Below are positions 1 through 8,769 of a DNA stretch of 64,000 nucleotides, piece after piece; positions within the stretch are counted from its first letter, which is position 1, and each line of letters starts with the position of its first letter. Made by a program: the position numbers and the translations under genes. The DNA lies in contig DGDU01000033.1 in the NCBI GenBank assembly GCA_002385605.1, forward strand, positions 1,620-65,619, in the 5' to 3' direction. A model generated the notes under the pieces. It saw only the letters and a program-made list of their open reading frames with translations, was not told the origin of the DNA and made no database searches. This DNA is from Christensenella sp. UBA3944. GTDB taxonomy: Bacteria > Bacillota > Clostridia > Christensenellales > DTU072.

Positions 1-101
1 GCGTGACTAGGCGAAGCCCGAGCCGTCAAATTTTTTTGCCGTAAAAATTTGCGCGCTTTTGCAGCAAAGAATCAAAGCAAAAGTGACGACGAGGCGAGGG
101 C

Positions 102-2057
102 CTATCTTCGCCCGCCTACGCCGCCTCCGCCAAAACCGCCACCGCCGCCGCGGAAGCCGCTGCCGCCGAAACCTCCGCCTCCGCCGAAGCCGCCAAAGCC
201 GCCCTTTCCGCCCTTGTTGGAAGGATACTTGAGGGCTTTTGCGGTGTTGTAGATGTTGGACACGCTTCTTTCTATGCGGGAGCCAAGGTCAAATACGGGA
301 GCGCCCGGCCTCGTAAGCCTCGAAAGCCACAGGTAAGTGAACAAGTAGCTTCCGCCCGGCCTGTAATAAACGCCCGCCCTTTCGGCCTCTTTTGTGATTT
401 CGGGATAAACAAGCTTAAGGTTATCCAAAACCTCTTTGGAAATATTCATCATCGTGGCGTAAACAAGGTATTCTTCCCAAAGCACAAGCTGAGGGATGTC
501 GTACTCTTTGAGGTTGGAAAAGTCAAGCATATAATTCTTAAGCCCGACCGCCTTAAAGTATTCCGCCTCGCCTTTTTCGTTAAGTTTGGGAAGCTTGGGC
601 GTGCCCAGCAAAAGCACAACGCCCGAGGCAAGGAGCGCCAGGCTGAAAAAGCCGCCCGACCCGAGCACAAACATTATCGCGCCCACAATTGCCATCGGCA
701 TACCTATAACAGCCAACAATTTCATAAATGAGGACATCTTGCCCACAAAGCCGCCGCGCCTGAACCAGTCTTTGGACTTGGCGTTGAATTCGTTTATGGA
801 TATATCTATATCATCATAATTGCTTTTGGCGTACTTCTCGAAATCGTCCATCGTGAACTCTTTGCCTACCGAACGCTCTACCCTTTCCAACAGCCTGTAT
901 AAGGTATATTCGTAGGGCCTTAAGTCGGCAAGCCGGACGGCGGGCACATTGTTAACATGGATTTTATAATCGCCGTCGGCAGTGGGGATAATCTCGATGT
1001 AGTTGCGGCGGCAAAGCTCAAGGATAGTTGCCGAAAGAAGGCGTCCGCGAAGGTTCTTCTTCTCCACCCCTCCGTCATAATAATAGAACAAATGCCCGAG
1101 CTCTCCCGCAGACCACTCTTTGGGGATATCGCGGAAGTATTTGGGATAATCGCCTTTGCCTCTTTTGTTGCTTATGTTCAAAAAGATTACAAGCCCTACC
1201 GATACAGCGAGAAGAATGGCCGAAATAGCGATTTCGACGGCGGCAAGGGTCTTTTGCCTTTTGATCTCGGCCTGCCAATCGTCGTACCATTTCTGCTCTT
1301 CTTGTATCATGGAGCCAAGCTTTGCTTTGTTTGAGTGTTTTTTCAACCCCTCAAAAAAGCTGTTTGGCATTGCCACCCTTGTTTCGACCCATGTGCCCGC
1401 GGCTATTTGAGAAGCGGTATAAACCAGAGTGTTATCCTTAAACTCCAAAAGGCTTTCTTCCGCCTCGGTATGAAACCACGCCCTCACGCCCTCGAGGCTC
1501 TGCCCCTCGGGCATCGAAATCTCGCATTTATAATTTTCGATATATACGAATTCCTCATCAAACTGCTTCCAGTACAGCACGGCGGTATCGGCGTATGAGG
1601 CGGCGAAATCACTGATGACATAACTGAAGGTATATGTCCTCGTGCCGCTTGTGGTTTTGGGGAATATAACGCCTATCTCGCTTTTGCGGCTGCCTGCCGA
1701 AACAATGTAATAGGTGTTGGGATATTTCGAAATCGCGTTTTCGTTAACCGTGGTTATGGGGGCTCGCTCCATCGGTTTGCCGCTGCCGTCATACACGCGC
1801 AAATCCGAAATCCCGCTCTCCACGCCAAGTTCGCTGTCATACAAATCTATTACCTTGTATACATTCCGAAACCCTTCGGCCGAGCTAAACCCTATCTCCC
1901 ATGTTTCGGACACGGTGAGGTTGCCCTCTTTGTCGAGGGCGCCTGCTATCTCAACCTTTTGGAGCCACAGCTCGCCTTTGCCTTCACACGCGGACAGCGA
2001 AACGACGGCCAGAACGGCCGTCAGGGCAAGAACCAGAATCGCGAGAAATTTTTTCAT
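102..2057 (-). CDS. DUF2207 family lipoprotein/membrane protein with Gly-rich tail
   Basis: A 651-residue envelope protein of the DUF2207 type; its molecular function is not established. The N-terminus is a lipoprotein signal ending in LSAC, with Cys24 as the likely lipidated residue. An extracytoplasmic beta-rich DUF2207 domain spans about residues 30-235. A transmembrane helix lies near 272-297, followed by a cytoplasmic domain and a second hydrophobic segment near 445-490. The last 35 residues are almost only Gly, Phe and Arg, as in many DUF2207 proteins. It lies 2 bases after lemA and is probably co-transcribed with it; LemA and DUF2207 genes are often paired. Family call is firm, function unknown. 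Confidence 0.85.
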   Translation of the reverse strand: MKKFLAILVLALTAVLAVVSLSACEGKGELWLQKVEIAGALDKEGNLTVSETWEIGFSSAEGFRNVYKVIDLYDSELGVESGISDLRVYDGSGKPMERAPITTVNENAISKYPNTYYIVSAGSRKSEIGVIFPKTTSGTRTYTFSYVISDFAASYADTAVLYWKQFDEEFVYIENYKCEISMPEGQSLEGVRAWFHTEAEESLLEFKDNTLVYTASQIAAGTWVETRVAMPNSFFEGLKKHSNKAKLGSMIQEEQKWYDDWQAEIKRQKTLAAVEIAISAILLAVSVGLVIFLNISNKRGKGDYPKYFRDIPKEWSAGELGHLFYYYDGGVEKKNLRGRLLSATILELCRRNYIEIIPTADGDYKIHVNNVPAVRLADLRPYEYTLYRLLERVERSVGKEFTMDDFEKYAKSNYDDIDISINEFNAKSKDWFRRGGFVGKMSSFMKLLAVIGMPMAIVGAIMFVLGSGGFFSLALLASGVVLLLGTPKLPKLNEKGEAEYFKAVGLKNYMLDFSNLKEYDIPQLVLWEEYLVYATMMNISKEVLDNLKLVYPEITKEAERAGVYYRPGGSYLFTYLWLSRLTRPGAPVFDLGSRIERSVSNIYNTAKALKYPSNKGGKGGFGGFGGGGGFGGSGFRGGGGGFGGGGVGGRR

Positions 2058-2059
2058 TC

Positions 2060-2572
2060 TTAGAATTGTACCTTGGGGGCTTCCTTTTCTTCGACGTTTA
2101 CCTCGAAGTAAACTTCGGGCTTAAACTTGAAAATCTTGGCGATTATGTTGGAAGGGAACATTTCGGTTTTCTGGTTATAATTCATAACCGTATCGTTGTA
2201 GAACTGGCGGCTGTAGGCTATCTTGTTCTCGATATCCTTAAGCTGGTTCTGCAAATCCATAAAGTTGGTGTTTGCCTTAAGCTCGGGGTATCTCTCGGCG
2301 ACGACAAGCAGCCTGCTGAGGGCGCCCGTAAGTTCTTTGTTAGCCTCGATTTTTTCGGCAGTCGTCTGAGCGCCGCCCACCGAAGCCCTGGCCATTGTAA
2401 CCTGAGTAAGCACCTCGTTCTCGTGCTTGGCGTAGCCTTTAACCGTTTCTACAAGATTGGGAATGAGGTCGTAACGCTTTTTGAGCTGGACATCGATTTG
2501 CGCCCATGCGTTTTTGACCCTGGCTCTTAGCTTGACTAATTTGTTATAAGTGGTAATTGTGTAAATGCACAT
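2060..2572 (-). CDS. lemA: LemA family protein lacking the N-terminal membrane anchor
   Basis: A 170-residue LemA family protein, recognised by the conserved helical-bundle stretch [17 protein letters not shown] (about residues 35-51) and the preceding [14 protein letters not shown]. LemA proteins normally begin with one transmembrane helix followed by [12 protein letters not shown] sequence. Here only about nine non-hydrophobic residues precede YNKLVKLR, so the anchor is absent. The ATG start is supported by an AGGGG ribosome-binding site and by a good promoter whose start point lies only about 30 bases upstream, leaving no room for a missing helix. The DUF2207 gene follows. The role of LemA proteins is unknown; this copy may be held at the membrane by its DUF2207 neighbour. 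Confidence 0.88.
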   Translation of the reverse strand: MCIYTITTYNKLVKLRARVKNAWAQIDVQLKKRYDLIPNLVETVKGYAKHENEVLTQVTMARASVGGAQTTAEKIEANKELTGALSRLLVVAERYPELKANTNFMDLQNQLKDIENKIAYSRQFYNDTVMNYNQKTEMFPSNIIAKIFKFKPEVYFEVNVEEKEAPKVQF

Positions 2573-2608
2573 AATAAAACCCCTTTTTTAGTTTACCGAA
2601 TTTATAAT

Positions 2609-2637
2609 ATTATACACCCAAAGAGAAAATAAGTAAA
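2609..2637 (-). promoter_or_regulatory. SigA-type promoter of lemA-DUF2207
   Basis: On the minus strand TTTACT is followed after 17 bases by TATAAT. The expected start point near 2602 leaves a leader of about 30 bases before the lemA ATG at 2572. It lies in the gap after the phospholipase-like gene, so lemA and the DUF2207 gene form their own unit. Confidence 0.65.
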
Positions 2638-2675
2638 TAATAAAAGTTATTCTTTTAGCCCTTGAATTGCCTAAA

Positions 2676-3773
2676 TTACGGCCTTCTCAAAATGACGGTT
2701 TTGCCCTCGGCGAGCTCCGAAATATAGCCCACCTTGGGATAAACAACCCCTTTCTGATAATCCGCCGAGATAATCTGCGCTCCGCTGGCTATCGCCTGCC
2801 GCTTTCTCTCTTCGCTGTAAATTAAAGGCTCGTCCATTCTGGTGCGCACCATAAAGCCGCTGTTAACAAGGGGCTGAATCTTTTCGGGGTCGGGGTCGTC
2901 GTTCTTAAGCAAAAGATAATAATCCGAATGTTTGGGATTTTCGCTCTGCAATTCGGCAGCGGCAAACATAGGCACCATAACCTGCGACCTCATTGTCGGG
3001 TCGGCTTCTATGTATTTGTCGGTGCCGTCGCAGGGGTGCAATATAAACATAGCCTTGCCCAGAACCTTATCGAGCGTCACCCAATCGTTTTTGTCTGCAA
3101 CGCTCCTTAGCGTTTCGTTCTCGCCCATCAGCAAGGAAGGCGTTATAAGTTTATCCCTTCCGAAAACACTTTCTATGGTTTGGTCCAGCCGCTTATAAAC
3201 CTCGATGGGCAGGTTTTCCGCCTTGATTTCGACAAGCACGCAAATTGGCAGATGGTTGGGGTTGGCGTCCGACCAAATCTTAAGTTCCTCGACGGCGAGC
3301 TCCCAGCTCGGGCAATGCGTGCGCGAATCCTTTACCGCGATATGGAATACCAAAAACCGCTTATTGACATACTGAATGTCAAGTTCGACTCCCCTGGCGC
3401 CGTCGTTTAGCTGGTTGAGTATGAAGTCGTGCTCGTACCTGCTGGGCTTAACACCCGTAAAGGGGCTAAGCAAAATGTAGTTTAGGTCGGAGATGTTTTT
3501 CTTGTAGCTGTTGTGGGAAATGATAAATTGAATCTCGTTGAATTTTATCTCGCTTGCCCTCGACAAATCGAAACCGGCAATAGCCTGTTCGTCTATCGGA
3601 GCAGGCGGGTTTTCTTTCAGCGAAGATATCCTTTCTTTTTGTTCATCGAGGTCGGCATAGAAGTCCGCCATCGCTTTAACGGGCACCGCGATATATAAGG
3701 CTATAAGCGCCAGAAGTATGGCGAGAAGCACTATTCCCGCGGTTTTTAAGGCAGACCTCGTTTTTGCTCGCAT
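2676..3773 (-). CDS. Membrane-anchored PI-PLC-like phosphodiesterase (Ca2+-dependent phosphoinositide phospholipase C family)
   Basis: A 365-residue TIM-barrel phosphodiesterase with an N-terminal transmembrane segment (about residues 11-33), so the catalytic domain should face the outside. The domain begins with ISHNSYKK (His87), followed by the acidic pair Glu130 and Asp132 in RGVELDIQY and a second histidine, His144, in VFHIAVKD. This matches the PLC-like phosphodiesterase superfamily and most closely the Ca2+-dependent phosphoinositide phospholipase C family seen in bacteria. The actual substrate, a phosphodiester such as phosphatidylinositol or a glycerophospholipid, cannot be read from sequence. 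The ATG follows the purA stop by 9 bases with a GGGGAG site, so it is co-transcribed with purA without an evident metabolic link. Confidence 0.8.
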   Translation of the reverse strand: MRAKTRSALKTAGIVLLAILLALIALYIAVPVKAMADFYADLDEQKERISSLKENPPAPIDEQAIAGFDLSRASEIKFNEIQFIISHNSYKKNISDLNYILLSPFTGVKPSRYEHDFILNQLNDGARGVELDIQYVNKRFLVFHIAVKDSRTHCPSWELAVEELKIWSDANPNHLPICVLVEIKAENLPIEVYKRLDQTIESVFGRDKLITPSLLMGENETLRSVADKNDWVTLDKVLGKAMFILHPCDGTDKYIEADPTMRSQVMVPMFAAAELQSENPKHSDYYLLLKNDDPDPEKIQPLVNSGFMVRTRMDEPLIYSEERKRQAIASGAQIISADYQKGVVYPKVGYISELAEGKTVILRRP

Positions 3774-3782
3774 AGCTCCCCG

Positions 3783-5057
3783 TTATTTTACAATAATTTC
3801 GTCGCGGGCGGGGCCTACGCCTATGTACTTGACCTTTACGCCGGTATATTCCTCTATGAGGGATATGTACTTTTGGGCGTTTTCGGGAAGGTCTTCGTAC
3901 TTGCGCACGCCCTTGGTGCTTTGCAGCCACCCTTCCATAGTAACATAAACGGGCTCGACCTTGTAGAGGTCGCGGGCGGAGGGCATATAATCTATTTCCT
4001 TGCCGTCTAACTTGTAGCCCACGCAGACTTTAATTTCTTTGTATGTGTCCAGTTTGTCTATCTTGCAGACGGCCAATGCCGTAAACCCGTTTATGGTGGC
4101 GGCGTATTTTACTATGGGCAAATCCAGCCACCCGAGCCTTCTCGCCCTGCCCGTGCGGGCTCCGAATTCGTCGTCTATCTGGTCGCCCTTGCCGCGGAAG
4201 CCGTCGGCAAGCTCAGTTTCCATTTCTGTGGGGAAGGGCCCGTCGCCGACAGCCGACGAAAACGCCTTCATTACGCCTACTATCTCGGAAATCTTGCTTA
4301 TGGGGAAGCCCCCGCTTACGGCGGCGTAAGCCGCGACGGGGTTGGAAGATGTAACATAGGGATATATACCGAGGTCGATATCCTTCATTGCGCCGAGCTG
4401 GCCCTCGAAGAGTATCTTTTCGCCGCGGTTTATGGCGTTGTTCACAAAGGAAACGGGCTCGACTATCCTATTCTTAAGCCTCTCGGCCCAGTACCTTGTT
4501 TTTTCTATAATCTCTTCGGCAGTAAACTCCTTGCCTCCCTTTGCCACCACTTCGGCGTTTATGGTGGGCATTATAGACCTTACTCTTTTTTCGCAATATT
4601 CGGGGTCGAGCAGGTCCTCGAACCTTAAGGCGTTTCTTCTCGCCCTGTCGGCGTAGGCGTAGCCTATGCCCCTCTTTGTCGTGCCTATGCCCGTCCTGCC
4701 GCTGCTTTCGGAAAGCTTATCCAGCTCGATGTGGTACGGCATCAGGATTATTGCCCTCATCGAGATAAACAGGTTGGAAGTATCTACGCCCTGCGCCTCG
4801 ATCTGGTCTATTTCTTTAAGAAGCTCGTCGGGGTTAATCACCATTCCGGTGTTGGCGAGAGCCTTGCAGCCCTTTTTGAAAATACCGCAGGGTATAAGGT
4901 GAAGCTTAAAAGTGCCGTGCTCGTTTACCACGGTGTGCCCGGCGTTGTCGCCGCCCTGAAACCTGACCACCATATCCATATCAGCGGACAGATAGTCCAC
5001 AACTTTACCTTTGCCCTCATCGCCGAATTGCGCGCCTACCAAAACGGTTACCGACAT
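3783..5057 (-). CDS. purA: Adenylosuccinate synthetase
   Basis: A 424-residue enzyme joining IMP and aspartate with GTP hydrolysis to give adenylosuccinate, the first committed step from IMP to AMP in the cytosol. The N-terminal GTP-binding loop GAQFGDEGKGK spans residues 8-18 and includes the catalytic Asp13; His41 in GGDNAGH is the second catalytic residue. Length equals the usual bacterial enzyme. The ATG at 5057 follows a GGAGGT site. A 9-bp hairpin lies in the 94-base gap after dapL, and the phospholipase-like gene follows directly. PurA in Bacillus is a PurR target, but I see no PurBox here. Confidence 0.97.
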   Translation of the reverse strand: MSVTVLVGAQFGDEGKGKVVDYLSADMDMVVRFQGGDNAGHTVVNEHGTFKLHLIPCGIFKKGCKALANTGMVINPDELLKEIDQIEAQGVDTSNLFISMRAIILMPYHIELDKLSESSGRTGIGTTKRGIGYAYADRARRNALRFEDLLDPEYCEKRVRSIMPTINAEVVAKGGKEFTAEEIIEKTRYWAERLKNRIVEPVSFVNNAINRGEKILFEGQLGAMKDIDLGIYPYVTSSNPVAAYAAVSGGFPISKISEIVGVMKAFSSAVGDGPFPTEMETELADGFRGKGDQIDDEFGARTGRARRLGWLDLPIVKYAATINGFTALAVCKIDKLDTYKEIKVCVGYKLDGKEIDYMPSARDLYKVEPVYVTMEGWLQSTKGVRKYEDLPENAQKYISLIEEYTGVKVKYIGVGPARDEIIVK

Positions 5058-5086
5058 TGTTTACCTCCGACTCTTTTGTTGTTTTT

Positions 5087-5109
5087 GGGTTTTCCGTGCG
5101 CGGAAACCC
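5087..5109 (-). promoter_or_regulatory. Stem-loop in the purA leader
   Basis: The minus strand reads GGGTTTCCG, a CGCA loop, then CGGAAAACCC: nine base pairs with one bulged A, in the gap between the dapL stop and the purA Shine-Dalgarno. No T-run follows, since the next bases are AAAAAC, so it is not a normal intrinsic terminator. It may be an RNA processing or stability element separating dapL and purA messages. Confidence 0.45.
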
Positions 5110-5150
5110 TATCTGTATTTTACTTTCTTAACAGAGCCACCGATTAAGAG

Positions 5151-6350
5151 TCAGTTGCTCTTCTTAAGGTTAGCAAACACCTTTTCTATCCTTGCCATAG
5201 CCTCCAAGGTCTTTTCCCTGGTGTTGAAGGCGGTCAGGCGGAAATAGCCTTCGCCGCACTTTCCGAAGCCGCTGCCGGGAGTGCCCGCCACATTGGCTTC
5301 TTTAAGGAGCAGGTCGAAGAAATCCCACGAATCCATACCGCACTTAAGCCAGATATAAGGCGAGTTTACGCCGCCCGTGTACCAGATGCCAATCCTGTCG
5401 AGGGTAGAGGCTATTATCTTGGCGTTCTCTCTGTAATAATTGATGTTCTCGAGGCAGCCCGCGTAGCCCTCGGGGGTGAATACCGCCTCGGCGCCCCTTT
5501 GGATGATGTACGCCGTGCCGTTAAACTTGGTTGTCTGGCGCCTGAGCCACATCTTATTAAGGGACACCCCGTTAATCTGTATGCCCTTGGGCACTACCGT
5601 ATATCCGCACCTTGTGCCGGTGAAGCCCGCCGTTTTGGAAAGCGAGCAGAACTCGACGGCGCAGGACTTCGCTCCCTCTACCTCGAATATCGAGCGGGGA
5701 AGGTTGGGATCGGTAATGAAGGCTTCGTAAGCCGCGTCAAATAGGATTACAGAGCCGTTCTTTATGGCAAAATCGACCCAAACTTTAAGCTGCTCTTTGG
5801 TGTACACCGCGCCCGTGGGGTTGTTGGGCGAGCAAAGATAAATGATGTCGCCTTTGGTGTTCTCGTCGGGAAGGGGCAGAAAGCCGTTAGCTTCGTTGCC
5901 CTCTATAAAGACAATTTTACGCCCGTTCATTATGTTGCTGTCCACATAAACGGGATATACGGGGTCGGGGATAAGCACGGTGTTGTCGGTGTCGAACATA
6001 TCGGTGAAGTTGCCGAGATCGCTCTTGGCGCCGTCCGAAATAAATATCTCGGAGGCCTCGAGCTCGACGCCCGCCTGGGTTTTGTAATAATTTCTTATGG
6101 CTTCCTGCAAGAAGCCGTAGCCCTGCTCGTCGCCGTAGCCCCTGAAAGTTTCGGCGCTGCCCATCTCTTGGCTGGCTTTCTGCAAAGCGTTAACAACCTG
6201 AGGCGCCAAAGGCCTTGTGACATCGCCTATGCTAAGCCTTATGATGTCGGCGGAGGGGTTGGCCTCTTTATATTCGCGAATCCTGCGGGCGATACCCGCA
6301 AACAAGTAACTTTCCTTAAGATTGCCGTAATTAGAATTCAGCTTTACCAT
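5151..6350 (-). CDS. dapL: LL-diaminopimelate aminotransferase
   Basis: A 399-residue PLP-dependent aminotransferase that converts tetrahydrodipicolinate directly to LL-diaminopimelate with glutamate as amino donor, bypassing the succinyl or acetyl branches of lysine and meso-DAP synthesis. Fold-type I features include SPNNPTG (about 174-180), FDAAYEAF, and SLSKTAGFTGTRCGY, in which Lys239 should form the PLP aldimine. The N-terminus NSNYGNLKESYLFAGI is typical of DapL rather than AspC. It sits after dapF, which acts next in the pathway, with 58 bases between them and a GGAGG site before the ATG. DapL is common in Clostridia, which fits the organism call. Confidence 0.93.
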   Translation of the reverse strand: MVKLNSNYGNLKESYLFAGIARRIREYKEANPSADIIRLSIGDVTRPLAPQVVNALQKASQEMGSAETFRGYGDEQGYGFLQEAIRNYYKTQAGVELEASEIFISDGAKSDLGNFTDMFDTDNTVLIPDPVYPVYVDSNIMNGRKIVFIEGNEANGFLPLPDENTKGDIIYLCSPNNPTGAVYTKEQLKVWVDFAIKNGSVILFDAAYEAFITDPNLPRSIFEVEGAKSCAVEFCSLSKTAGFTGTRCGYTVVPKGIQINGVSLNKMWLRRQTTKFNGTAYIIQRGAEAVFTPEGYAGCLENINYYRENAKIIASTLDRIGIWYTGGVNSPYIWLKCGMDSWDFFDLLLKEANVAGTPGSGFGKCGEGYFRLTAFNTREKTLEAMARIEKVFANLKKSN

Positions 6351-6408
6351 CTGTATCCTCCACTCCTGAGGTATTTTATTTTTTTATCCTTTTTGCGGGC
6401 GAAGCCGC

Positions 6409-7221
6409 TTATAGATCTTTGATTTCTCCCTCGAAGTTAACCTTGGCGGGCCCTTTGACATAAACCCTTCCCTTTATATACTCTACTTCCAAAACGCCGC
6501 CGGGAAGGATTATGTTTGCTTTCGGCCCCGTAAGTCCTTTCAGGAAGGCCGCGAACAGCGTTGCCGCCGCCCCCGTGCCGCAGGCAAGCGTTTCGCCGCT
6601 GCCCCGCTCGTAAACCCTTACTTCGATGTTGCCTCGGTCTATAACCCTTGCCGCCTCGACATTCACCCCGTCGGGAAATTGCGGGCAGTTTGTGGATATC
6701 GCTTTTGCTATGCCCATTTCCTTTTGGGTTATGCGCTTTACAAACCTTACGGCATGGAAGTTGCCTACATCGATAGGCGTTATCTCGTATTCTTTGCCGC
6801 CCGCCGTAACGGTTCGGCTTACCGCCCTTTTGCCGCCCAGCTTCATAAGCGAGGGGGCGCCGAGGTCGGCTTTCGCGCTTTCGGCTTTGCCGCCGTTTAT
6901 GTCAAGCCTGACGGTTTTTACGCCCGCGAGCGTGCAGACGCTTACTTCGTCTTTTGTTACAAACCCCCGGTCGTATATGTACTTTGCCGCGCATCGGAGG
7001 GCGTTTCCGCACATATTAGCCTCGCTTCCGTCGGCGTTAAAGATGCGCATAGAGCAGTCGGCAAGTTGGGATTTGTCTATAAGCACCAGCCCGTCCGAGC
7101 CCACCCCGAAATGCCTTTCGGACAGCCTTACCGCCAGCTCTTTGGGATTAGTTACCTTGTTTTCGGGCAAATACACAAAAATATAATCGTTGCCGCATCC
7201 GTTCATTTTGCAAAATTTCAA
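6409..7221 (-). CDS. dapF: Diaminopimelate epimerase, TTG start
   Basis: A 270-residue cofactor-independent racemase that converts LL- to meso-diaminopimelate for lysine and peptidoglycan. The two catalytic cysteines are Cys71 in NMCGNALRC and Cys214 in LACGTGAAA. The N-terminus MKFCKMNGCGND matches the family pattern only if translation starts at the TTG at 7221. Starting at the later ATG (7206) would remove the first beta strand. The TTG follows a GAGGT Shine-Dalgarno that lies inside a perfect 9-bp hairpin, which suggests restrained translation. dapL follows 58 bases downstream, so consecutive pathway enzymes are encoded together. Confidence 0.95.
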   Translation of the reverse strand: MKFCKMNGCGNDYIFVYLPENKVTNPKELAVRLSERHFGVGSDGLVLIDKSQLADCSMRIFNADGSEANMCGNALRCAAKYIYDRGFVTKDEVSVCTLAGVKTVRLDINGGKAESAKADLGAPSLMKLGGKRAVSRTVTAGGKEYEITPIDVGNFHAVRFVKRITQKEMGIAKAISTNCPQFPDGVNVEAARVIDRGNIEVRVYERGSGETLACGTGAAATLFAAFLKGLTGPKANIILPGGVLEVEYIKGRVYVKGPAKVNFEGEIKDL

Positions 7222-7241
7222 TATTACCTCGCAGGTAATAT
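7221..7241 (-). promoter_or_regulatory. Hairpin sequestering the dapF Shine-Dalgarno
   Basis: The minus strand reads ATATTACCT, loop GCG, then AGGTAATAT: nine perfect pairs with a three-base loop. The 3' arm holds the GAGGT/AGGT Shine-Dalgarno and ends on the first base of the dapF TTG start codon. A stem-loop covering both the ribosome site and a weak start codon should limit dapF translation unless melted. Confidence 0.6.
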
Positions 7242-7248
7242 ATTATAT

Positions 7249-7262
7249 GGGCGAAATCGCCC
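7249..7262. terminator. Hairpin between zinc-ribbon gene and dapF
   Basis: GGGCGAAATCGCCC is a perfect 6-bp stem with a two-base centre, placed upstream of the dapF leader hairpin and just before the zinc-ribbon gene's 3' end in the minus-strand sense. No clear T-run follows on either strand, so terminator function is uncertain; it may only be a structural element. Confidence 0.3.
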
Positions 7263-7291
7263 GCCATTCACCTGATGGGCAACGGTATTCG

Positions 7292-7981
7292 TTATTTGAG
7301 GTAAACTATCCTTCTGCAGTTGGGGCATTCGGCCATATCGCCGGATTTTTTGAGCTTCTCGCTCATTTCGATTGAAATGTCCATGCCGCAAGCCGAGCAG
7401 TTGGTGCCGTTGAACGCCACAATGGCGGGCATACGGCGCTGCTCGCGCAGGGCTTTGTATCTTTCGAGCAGTTTGGGTTCTATCTGGCTTGTAAGCTCGG
7501 CGAGCTTTGCGAAATTGTCCTTTTGCTCGAGCTTTACTTTGATGTACAAAGCGTTGGCCTCGTCCCTTGCCTTTTTGTGCTCGAAGCTAAGGTACTTGCC
7601 CGTTTCGTACTGCTTTGCCGCCTCTTTGGTGATAGCGGAAAGCCTGTCGAACGCCCTTCTTGCCTCTCTTTCGAGGTTGGCAAGGCTTTCGAGGCAGGCG
7701 GCAAGCGTTTTTTCGGCGCTTTCGGCCTTCTCGAGGGTGTTGGCGTTGTCGATTATGCCTTTGTCGGGTACGGCGGAGGCGATATCTTTTTCGATATTCT
7801 GGATGGCAGCAAACAAATCGCTTGCCTCTTTGTTTAGCCTTAAAAGGGCGTTTTCGGCAAGGCTTATCTGGCTTTTTAGGTTTTTAACCCTCTCCATCTC
7901 CCTGCTTTTTTGAAGTTCGAGCTCGATTTTATATATCTCGTGATCGATTTTCTGGTATTCCAGCATTTTTTCGAGGTTCAT
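7292..7981 (-). CDS. Coiled-coil C4-type zinc-ribbon protein (COG1579 type)
   Basis: A 229-residue protein with a long heptad-rich helical region (about residues 1-175) and a C-terminal zinc ribbon: two CxxC pairs, CSAC near residue 197 and CPNC near residue 221. This is the layout of the COG1579 family of putative nucleic-acid-binding zinc-ribbon proteins. It starts at an ATG overlapping the nif3 stop by four bases (ATGA), so it is translationally coupled. The same trmK-nif3-zinc-ribbon order after rpoD is common in Firmicutes, but the protein's role is not known. Confidence 0.85.
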   Translation of the reverse strand: MNLEKMLEYQKIDHEIYKIELELQKSREMERVKNLKSQISLAENALLRLNKEASDLFAAIQNIEKDIASAVPDKGIIDNANTLEKAESAEKTLAACLESLANLEREARRAFDRLSAITKEAAKQYETGKYLSFEHKKARDEANALYIKVKLEQKDNFAKLAELTSQIEPKLLERYKALREQRRMPAIVAFNGTNCSACGMDISIEMSEKLKKSGDMAECPNCRRIVYLK

Positions 7982-8769
7982 TTATCGCTCCTGTCGTTGA
8001 AAGGATTTTTGAGGCTTTGTGCGGGGCAAACCTTTACCCCTGTCTTGCTTTCGCCTAGTATTCTGCAAATAAGGTTTGTAAAGGGCGCTTCGCTGTCGTA
8101 ATGGCCGACAGTAATTATACCATAATTAACATCTTTTGCCAACCTTACGACATTATATTTGAATTCGGAGGTAATAAAAATGTCGGCTCCCGCGGCTTTT
8201 GCCTGCCAAACCGCTTCCTCCGAGCCGCCGCCCGCGCCGTTTACTATCGCCACCGTTTGCACCTTCATTTCTGGGTCGCCCACCGTTGCGACATTGGGGT
8301 CGCCCAGCGCCAGTTCTACCTTTTTGGCAAGCTCTTTAAGAGTATGTACCCTGTCCAGCCTTCCCATTCTCGCCGAATGTGGCGTGCCGTCTAAAGTCGT
8401 GATATCGATTAAGCCCAGAATCTTTGCCACTTCGTCGTTAAGCCCGCCTTCGGCAAAATCGACATTGGTGTGGGCGGAATATATGGCTATATCGTTTTTT
8501 ATAGCCTCGCAGAGGGCTTTGTGCTTGGGGTGCCTTAAGTCTATTTTCTTTATGGGGTAGAAAAGCGTGGGGTGGTGCTCAATTATAAGGGCGCAGCCCT
8601 TCGCGGCCGCTTCCGCAACTACTTCGGGGTTGGTGTCAAGCGTCACCAGTACCGAGCTTATCTCTTTGTCGGGGTCGCCGTATAGCAGCCCGCAGTTGTC
8701 GAAGTCGAGAGCAAGCTCGGGCGGCGCGAACGCCTCTATTGCTTTTATAATATCCCGTATCTTTGGCAT
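7978..8769 (-). CDS. Nif3-like dinuclear metal centre protein
   Basis: A 263-residue NIF3/YqfO family protein, which forms hexameric toroids with a two-metal site. Metal-ligand motifs are visible: EHHPTLF near residue 64, SAHTNVD near 96 and GHYDSE near 228. Some family members are annotated as GTP cyclohydrolase I type 2, but the activity is not general and should not be assumed. The short form here lacks the central PII-like insert of the long Bacillus YqfO. It overlaps the 3' end of trmK by 25 bases and its stop overlaps the following zinc-ribbon start, so it belongs to the rpoD unit. Confidence 0.88.
   Translation of the reverse strand: MPKIRDIIKAIEAFAPPELALDFDNCGLLYGDPDKEISSVLVTLDTNPEVVAEAAAKGCALIIEHHPTLFYPIKKIDLRHPKHKALCEAIKNDIAIYSAHTNVDFAEGGLNDEVAKILGLIDITTLDGTPHSARMGRLDRVHTLKELAKKVELALGDPNVATVGDPEMKVQTVAIVNGAGGGSEEAVWQAKAAGADIFITSEFKYNVVRLAKDVNYGIITVGHYDSEAPFTNLICRILGESKTGVKVCPAQSLKNPFNDRSDK

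Noticed and set aside
1..101. Gene at the extreme left edge
   Set aside because: No supported frame; only a weak stem (CTTTTGC/GCAAAAG) downstream of the DUF2207 gene followed by an A/T-rich tract, possibly its terminator.
49..252. Proline-rich plus-strand reading frame at the left edge
   Set aside because: It is the antisense of the Gly-rich tail of the DUF2207 protein; repetitive GCC/CCG codons create an open frame without a ribosome site.
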